The position numbers were made by a program, and so were the translations under genes. Source: CAZHWT01 sp964536215 (GTDB lineage: Bacteria; Patescibacteriota; CAZHWT01). Taken from it: DNA of 25,338 nt. Below, in pieces: positions 20,769 to 25,338 of this stretch (within the stretch, counting starts at the first letter, position 1; every line of letters begins with the position of its first letter). The notes under the pieces were generated by a model. That model did not search any database. It had not been told where the DNA came from and worked only from the letters and a program-made list of their open reading frames with translations. The DNA is taken from the NCBI GenBank assembly GCA_964536215.1, contig CAZHWT010000020.1, forward strand, positions 1 through 25,338, written 5' to 3'.

Positions 20769-22011
20769 AACTCAAGCCCAACGTTAGGCCAGCTAAAACC
20801 CATAATGGCAGCATAATCCAAGTGTAAAACAGCACATTATTAAACTGAGCCGCTACTGCCAAACCCAACAGGGATGCCGTCAACCCTAAAGCCAATGAAG
20901 CTTCCAGCTCACCCTTATAGCGGCGATACAGTCTCACCGACAACCAAATCAGCCCGGCATAGTTGGCCCCAAATAGCAATAATCCAGGGATACCCGTCGT
21001 AGCCAAAATAAATAGCCAGCTGGAGTCAGCGCCAGCCCCCGCGTTTCCACTTTCTTCCAGCGACAAAATGCCATAGCGATCCTGGGCATAACGATAACTA
21101 TTAAACCCAACCCCTAAACCTGGATTACGAGCCGCAATGTCAAGAGAATTTTGCCAAGAAATGATTCGCGGCTGGGCCGAAGCATCAATCTGCAGTGCTC
21201 CCAACAGTCGAGTCTGTATCCGAGGCACCAGCAAGACGGCCAGTATAGCCACAATAATACCGACAATCAGCAGCGACCGAGACCTTACCAAGGTAATTAT
21301 GCCAAATGACACTGCCAACATAAGATACCCGCTCCGAGAATAGGTTAGCAGCAAGGCTAATAATAAAATCGACACTCCAACCAGCAAACCTGCTCGCACC
21401 ACATAGTGCTCTTTAATATGCAAAAATAAACTAGCCCCCACGGCTACCAGAATACTAAAGTAGCAACCGGCATAATTTGGATCCAGCATAGCTGTTACTA
21501 GCCGATCCAAATGTGGGTCCCAGCCATATCTAGCTAAAACAGATAAATCGGGCAAAATAAACAGCTGGATAAATCCACCCATTGCCATCAATAGCCCAGA
21601 AACTAACAATACAACCAGCCACCAAGTGGTCATCTGCCGTCGGTCAGACTGACTCCGACTATAAACGACACTATCGTAGGCTACCCAGAACAAAACCAAC
21701 ACATAAGCCACATATCGAATCAAATAAGAGGCGCTAATTAACCATTCCGAGCCGGATAAGTGTAACTTGGCTGCCACCAAGGACACGCCAGCCCAAACCG
21801 CCCAGCCAATTAACCACAACATGACTGGAGGAATTCGCCATGATTTACGAGCTATGAGCGCGTGGGCCAAATACCAGGCCGCCAATCCACCGATTACTAT
21901 GTCATTAGCGTAAATCACCACATCGCTATCATCACCAATAAAGAGTCGATTTAATTGACCCAATGAGGCCGTAATCAGCAATGCTGCCGTCAACCATCTC
22001 AAGGCTTTCAT
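20749..22011 (-). CDS. O-antigen ligase/polymerase-like membrane protein (first of two)
   Basis: This 420-residue polytopic protein has the Wzy_C signature. SRSGYLMLAVSFGI is a transmembrane block with the conserved S-R-S/G. QPRIISWQNSLDIAARNPGLG, then VGFNSYRYAQDRYG and SSWLFILATTGIPGLLLF form the outer loop and the following helix. The likely role is polymerisation or ligation of undecaprenyl-linked polysaccharide. Its ATG overlaps the stop of the glycosyltransferase gene (ATGA). It shares architecture but little obvious sequence with the next gene, so the two probably have distinct acceptors rather than being a recent duplication. Stop TAG. Confidence 0.85.
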   Translation of the reverse strand: MKALRWLTAALLITASLGQLNRLFIGDDSDVVIYANDIVIGGLAAWYLAHALIARKSWRIPPVMLWLIGWAVWAGVSLVAAKLHLSGSEWLISASYLIRYVAYVLVLFWVAYDSVVYSRSQSDRRQMTTWWLVVLLVSGLLMAMGGFIQLFILPDLSVLARYGWDPHLDRLVTAMLDPNYAGCYFSILVAVGASLFLHIKEHYVVRAGLLVGVSILLLALLLTYSRSGYLMLAVSFGIITLVRSRSLLIVGIIVAILAVLLVPRIQTRLLGALQIDASAQPRIISWQNSLDIAARNPGLGVGFNSYRYAQDRYGILSLEESGNAGAGADSSWLFILATTGIPGLLLFGANYAGLIWLSVRLYRRYKGELEASLALGLTASLLGLAVAAQFNNVLFYTWIMLPLWVLAGLTLGLSYEGSDD

Positions 22012-23180
22012 TCTGAAGCCTCCTCGCTACCCTGGATCGTCTGAAGATATATCGCTTCGGCCTTACGCGCCAACTGCTCTTCTTTAAAATCGGCCATTAC
22101 TACCCGTTTGCCCTCCTCAGCCAATACCTTGGCCATGTCAGGATTATCCAAAAGTTGTTGCAACGCGCCAGTAAGCGCCGCCGTGTCGCCCGGCGAATAC
22201 AACACCCCCGTTTGACCTTGTCGTACCAATTCTGGTGTGCCGCCCACATTAGTCCCCACCACCGTTGCTCCAGCCATCATAGCCTGAACAATGCCTGTAG
22301 CAAATGCTTCAAAATCCCTAGTGGCTAAAACAAAAATATCAAACAGGGAATAAAATAATGCCTGGTCGGACTGGTACCCAGTCAAATGAATACGATCAGC
22401 ATAATCAGAAGCTACCACTTTATCTCGAATCCGATCTTCTACATCATGCATTTGCCCCTTACCAGTCCCCACTACCACACAGTGCAATTTAGGATACTGC
22501 GGCAACAGGGCAATGACAGCATCGAGAACGTCTTCAGGCCCTTTCTCTTCTACGAGCCTCCCCATATAACCGATCACCACATCGCTGGGCTTAATTCCAT
22601 ACTCAGCCCGCTTAGTGGCAACCTGGTGATACGTCACCTTGGCTAAATCCTTATACAAATTACTGGAGACATACAATACTGTCGCCTTTTTATCGCCAGC
22701 TGGCATATAAAAATCAGCAATAGCCTCGGATACACAAATAATCTTTCGAGGGTGGTACCGCAGCCAGGCAAATAATCGTTTCGGATAAAGAAAGTCCCTC
22801 ACCCACCAAATAACCGGAACCGAAGTCAGCAATGTTGCCAACCACGCTATATAACTAGCTCTCGTTGTATTAGTTACCACCAAATCAACGTTGAGCACAG
22901 AAAGCAACCGTCGCAACTGCCAGGCTGCCCGAACCAATTGCCAGAGGCCTGTAATCTGGCCGCCTCGCAATCGTGGCATATCCAGAATATGCACCACCGC
23001 ACCAGCTTGGCGGTACTTATCAACCAGCTCAGGGACAGTGTTGGTACATACCACATGTGGTTCAAATTGAGCCTTATCTAGCTCAGAGATATGTTCCGCC
23101 AATACTAGCTGGCCGCCGCCGGCAAACGGGGTATGATCCACAAATACAACCCGGAAAGGAGACCTAGTCGACAAGCGCAA
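22008..23180 (-). CDS. GT4-family glycosyltransferase
   Basis: This cytoplasmic GT-B enzyme has about 390 residues. The N-terminal acceptor domain contains VVFVDHTPFAGGGQLVLAEH. The C-terminal donor domain contains IGYMGRLVEEKGPEDVLDA, LHCVVVGTGKG, RIHLTGYQ, DFEAFATGIVQAMMAG and VVGTNVGGTPELV. The usual E-x7-E nucleotide-sugar motif reads Glu291 to Gln299, so the second acid is Gln. No ATG suits the start. TTG 23180 or, better placed after GAGGGAG, TTG 23174 are possible, and both overlap the end of the flippase gene. The gene ends with TGA overlapping the next ATG. It probably adds a sugar during surface-glycan assembly; the sugar is unknown. Confidence 0.9.
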   Translation of the reverse strand: MRLSTRSPFRVVFVDHTPFAGGGQLVLAEHISELDKAQFEPHVVCTNTVPELVDKYRQAGAVVHILDMPRLRGGQITGLWQLVRAAWQLRRLLSVLNVDLVVTNTTRASYIAWLATLLTSVPVIWWVRDFLYPKRLFAWLRYHPRKIICVSEAIADFYMPAGDKKATVLYVSSNLYKDLAKVTYHQVATKRAEYGIKPSDVVIGYMGRLVEEKGPEDVLDAVIALLPQYPKLHCVVVGTGKGQMHDVEDRIRDKVVASDYADRIHLTGYQSDQALFYSLFDIFVLATRDFEAFATGIVQAMMAGATVVGTNVGGTPELVRQGQTGVLYSPGDTAALTGALQQLLDNPDMAKVLAEEGKRVVMADFKEEQLARKAEAIYLQTIQGSEEASE

Positions 23181-24510
23181 CTCCCTCTACCTGCTCTTTC
23201 CGCCGGGCCTGACCAAAACCGCTCCACACCAACAACCAAAGTAGCAGCAATATAACAACTTCAGTAGCTACCGTCGACAAAGCCGCCGCCACAATACCAT
23301 AGTTAGGAATCAACCAAATGTTCATGGCAATATTAAAAATCCCCGCTAACACATACACACCTGGCAACCATCGTTTCTGACCGAGGCTTATCAGAGTAAA
23401 TACTAACACATTAGTGCAGAAAAAAGCTGGCAAGCCAATGCTGAGCAAGCGCAAGACTAGCACTGACGGCTGAAAATCGGCATTACCATCGGTCTGTAAA
23501 TAAATAGCCAGTGGAGCCAACGCCCATATGCCAATTAATAAAATCACCGATATACCGGCCGAAAGCAGTAATGTTTTGCGCATTAATCCCTGCAAAGATG
23601 CCAAACTTTCCAGCTTAGCTTTCAGCATCAGCGGATACACCGCATTCATCAAAAAGGCTGGTACGGTCAAGAAAACATCGAACATCTGATACGGCATAAA
23701 ATATAACCCATAGGCATCGGCATTGGTCATGTCCAACTTGGCATTCAGCGGCAATACGCTCAATAAGAACTGATCGGACCGAAAATACAGCAAGGTGAGT
23801 AGGATTGTCGTACCCAGCGGTAGCGCCTCAATGATGTACCGCTTAGCCGTAGCCAAATCAAACATCCATCTCCAGTCCAAGTAGCGCCGCACCATAATAA
23901 CGGAGCCAGCAGCCAACAAAACGTATTCCGCAACAAAGGCAACCACCACCCCCATCAATCCCATTCCCAGCGTTAAGACAATGTAGGTCAACAACAAATT
24001 AAGCAAAGCCGCTACCACCACCACAATCACCGACAATTCATACCTAAGGCTCAACTGAAAGTAAGCATTACCAGTCATAAACAGCGCTTGCAAGAGCACT
24101 GTGCTTAAACAAAAAATAATCCCCAGTTTAACCAGGGGCACATAAGTATGACTCGGCAGGAACGACAGTACTGCCAAGCCGATCACCATCATGGCTGCCG
24201 ACAGCAGCACTCGCAGAGAGAGTAGTTTAGCAAAGAACTCTGCTTTGCGCGCCGACTCGTTAGTGGCCCATTGCACAAAAATGGTGTTAAAGCCAAAATC
24301 CAAGGCCAAGTAAAAATAGGCTACATAGCCAGTAATTAGAGCAAAATCATCGTACCCCACCTTACCCAAACCATCTACCGAAGCAATCATTCTGACCACC
24401 AAGAATGACCCAATCACGGTTACAGCTTTACCGACCAATTGAACCGCAGTTTGTCCAGCCACAACCCGCTGGTTGGACGTAATTCGTTGTAAAATCGCCG
24501 ATATCATCAT
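23164..24510 (-). CDS. Wzx-like oligosaccharide flippase
   Basis: This 448-residue protein of the MOP/polysaccharide transporter superfamily has about twelve to fourteen hydrophobic helices. The N-terminal part (NQRVVAGQTAVQLVGKAVTV, then GYDDFALITGYVAYFYLALD and FGFNTIFVQWA) is the typical first-helices pattern of lipid-linked oligosaccharide flippases. TYIVLTLGMGLMGVVVAFVA and MNIWLIPNYGIVAAALSTV are later family blocks. It would move undecaprenyl-linked glycan across the membrane for the two Wzy-like proteins encoded downstream. It is the first gene of the four-gene operon. Start ATG 24510 or 24507, stop TAG. A clear promoter is not seen. Confidence 0.9.
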   Translation of the reverse strand: MMISAILQRITSNQRVVAGQTAVQLVGKAVTVIGSFLVVRMIASVDGLGKVGYDDFALITGYVAYFYLALDFGFNTIFVQWATNESARKAEFFAKLLSLRVLLSAAMMVIGLAVLSFLPSHTYVPLVKLGIIFCLSTVLLQALFMTGNAYFQLSLRYELSVIVVVVAALLNLLLTYIVLTLGMGLMGVVVAFVAEYVLLAAGSVIMVRRYLDWRWMFDLATAKRYIIEALPLGTTILLTLLYFRSDQFLLSVLPLNAKLDMTNADAYGLYFMPYQMFDVFLTVPAFLMNAVYPLMLKAKLESLASLQGLMRKTLLLSAGISVILLIGIWALAPLAIYLQTDGNADFQPSVLVLRLLSIGLPAFFCTNVLVFTLISLGQKRWLPGVYVLAGIFNIAMNIWLIPNYGIVAAALSTVATEVVILLLLWLLVWSGFGQARRKEQVEGVALVD

Positions 24511-24540
24511 CTGTTATCTTAGCACACCCAACCCCGCTGG

Positions 24541-24960
24541 TGAGGCTATTCGTTTATTCGTTAGTTCGTTATTCGTTCCCGTAACCCGCACTTCATACTT
24601 CTACCCCCTCCCTGTCATTCTCGACTCGATCGAGAATCCCTGTGCCCGATGTACCTATACGTGTACGTACATGTGTACGTACATCCGCTTGTTCGGAAGA
24701 AACTTTACGATCTACGATTTACGATTAACGATTAACGTGATTTCGGCACTAGTGGTGTTATGTATTTTTTGCACCTTGAACCTTTGTTTGGCATTTGGAC
24801 TCTTGTTCCTTGGCATTTACCTAGCCTACTTGCCTACTCCCGACTTGCCAACTTGTCAACTCATCGACGTTGTGATTGGTTATTTCCGCCAGAGGCGGAC
24901 AAGAGTTACTTAGTTACTTAGTTACTTTCCGCCACAGGCGGCCAGGCTATGCTTCGCAAT
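24541..24960. repeat. Composite intergenic repeat, copy 3
   Basis: No gene is seen. It carries in order the blocks of copy 1: CGTTCCCGTAACCCGC with CTTCATACTTCTACC, the ATTCTCGA palindrome (24614-24639), the GTACGTAC palindrome (24658-24683), CGATCTACGATTTACGATTAACG-type phrases and the TTTGGCATTTGGACTCTT block. GCCTACTTGCCTACTCCCG, CCGCCAGAGGCGGACAAG and a short octamer run (24905-24927) follow. Parts of the middle (GGTGGTGTT or GTGGTGTTATG, CCTTGAACCTTT) match copy 2 better than copy 1. Confidence 0.85.
24658..24683. repeat. GTACGTAC-type palindrome, copy 3
   Basis: TACGTGTACGTACATGTGTACGTACA differs from copy 2 by one base in the centre (ACATGTG for ACACGTG), which breaks the perfect 20-base palindrome there. 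Confidence 0.85.
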
Positions 24961-24969
24961 CCCCGCTCC

Positions 24970-24999
24970 TTGCCACCGTATCACCATCACTGCTATAAT
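24970..24999 (+). promoter_or_regulatory. Strong promoter upstream of the tRNA-Val region
   Basis: TTGCCA and a perfect TATAAT are spaced by 18 bases, with TGC before the -10 (extended). Transcription would begin near 25006 and run through the partial tRNA copies into tRNA-Val. Confidence 0.7.
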
Positions 25000-25023
25000 C
25001 ACCACCGAAGAAATCAGAGCTCA

Positions 25024-25241
25024 GAATTCGTAGCTCAGCTTCTGCCAAAGGCGGATCAGCCCATGGCTGAGCAACGGCGGAGCCGAAGTATAATCAATAA
25101 GCGCATTGCGCTCTAACGACGACAGAAAATGGACAACGCGTAAGACAACATAAAAGAACGGTTAAATTTGGATTCGTAGCTCAGCTGCAACGGCGGAGCC
25201 GAAGTATAATTAATAAGCGCACTGCGCTCTAACAATATCAG
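25024..25241 (+). repeat. Two partial copies of the tRNA-Val 5' end in tandem units
   Basis: GAATTCGTAGCTCAGCT (25024-25040) and GGATTCGTAGCTCAGCTG (25170-25187) copy the first bases of the tRNA-Val at 25285. Each is followed, directly or after a CCAAAGGCGG palindrome, by a shared block of about 50 bases at 25071-25120 and 25187-25236. This block holds AACGGCGGAGCCGAAG, a TATAAT box, and AGCGCA-T/C-TGCGCT. It ends in GCGCTCTAAC, the reverse complement of the tRNA's GTTAGAGCGC. No complete tRNA can be folded from either copy. Confidence 0.85.
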
Positions 25242-25284
25242 TAGAAAGTTGATGTGCAGCACAATATCGAAGAGCGTATTATTT

Positions 25285-25338
25285 GGATTCGTAGCTCAGC
25301 TGGTTAGAGCGCACGATTCACATTCGTGAGGTCACAGG
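25285..25338 (+). tRNA. tRNA-Val (anticodon CAC), cut by the window end
   Basis: GGATTCG acceptor strand, GCTC-AGCTGGTTA-GAGC D-arm, and the CACGA/TCGTG anticodon stem with TTCACAT giving anticodon CAC. The variable loop and the start of the T-arm (ACAGG) are present. The T-loop and 3' acceptor strand lie beyond the window. Confidence 0.92.

Noticed and set aside
1..25338. CRISPR array
   Set aside because: The tandem repeats found have units of 7-8 bases without spacers, and the longer repeats are dispersed. No regular repeat-spacer pattern and no cas gene is present.
1..25338. Insertion sequence or prophage
   Set aside because: No transposase, integrase or phage protein is recognisable. 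The repeats are non-coding, and the possible attachment-like tRNA duplicate has no integrase beside it.

Overview
This window looks like a chromosomal contig from an uncultured bacterium, most plausibly a member of the Candidate Phyla Radiation (Patescibacteria). The supporting signs are a compact housekeeping set, many genes without a clear Shine-Dalgarno, small hypotheticals, and a surface polysaccharide cluster. Taxonomy is inference; no marker here settles it. Codon use fits the standard bacterial code: dnaE (1187 codons) has no in-frame TGA, and TGA ends at least the glycosyltransferase gene. That argues against the UGA=Gly code of Absconditabacteria/Gracilibacteria. A 100-base run of N at 7695-7794 marks a scaffold gap.

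Layout. (1) 1-454: tRNA-Lys with its terminator, a second copy of the tRNA 3' end with its own terminator, and a long inverted repeat. (2) 455-2863: an SGNH-like hydrolase gene (-), a MOSC-domain gene (+) broken by an in-frame TGA, a small hypothetical (-), and yraN (-). (3) 3025-7662 (-): rplS, with unusual acidic and basic extensions, and dnaE. (4) 7663-8212: gap plus unexplained DNA. (5) 8213-13625 (-): a tight run in transcription order lemA, htpX, gatC, gatA, a membrane-anchored HEPN-like gene, gatB. It couples membrane-protein quality control with the tRNA-dependent amidotransferase. (6) 13626-14456: repeat-rich DNA, then tRNA-Asp. (7) 14715-19486 (+): a uronate-dehydrogenase-like SDR, a LysM membrane protein, tRNA-Gly, a MazG-like gene, tRNA-Thr, a CYTH gene, and two membrane-anchored proteins with beta-sandwich outer parts. 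(8) 19473-24510 (-): a surface-glycan operon of a Wzx-like flippase, a GT4 glycosyltransferase and two tandem O-antigen ligase/polymerase-like proteins. (9) 24511-25338: a repeat block, two partial copies of a tRNA-Val 5' end, and the start of tRNA-Val.

The most striking property is the repeat load. Different 7-mer and 8-mer tandem arrays occur between genes and also inside genes. A 41-residue, in-frame, repeat-built insert sits in GatB. The same heptamer, in the same frame, forms the C-terminus of a small hypothetical. Another heptamer array ends two bases before the gatB start codon. A composite intergenic repeat occurs three times. Partial tRNA copies flank the window on both sides. Together these suggest an active small-repeat dynamic that tolerates or exploits insertion into coding DNA, reminiscent of Rickettsia palindromic elements and cyanobacterial short tandem repeats.
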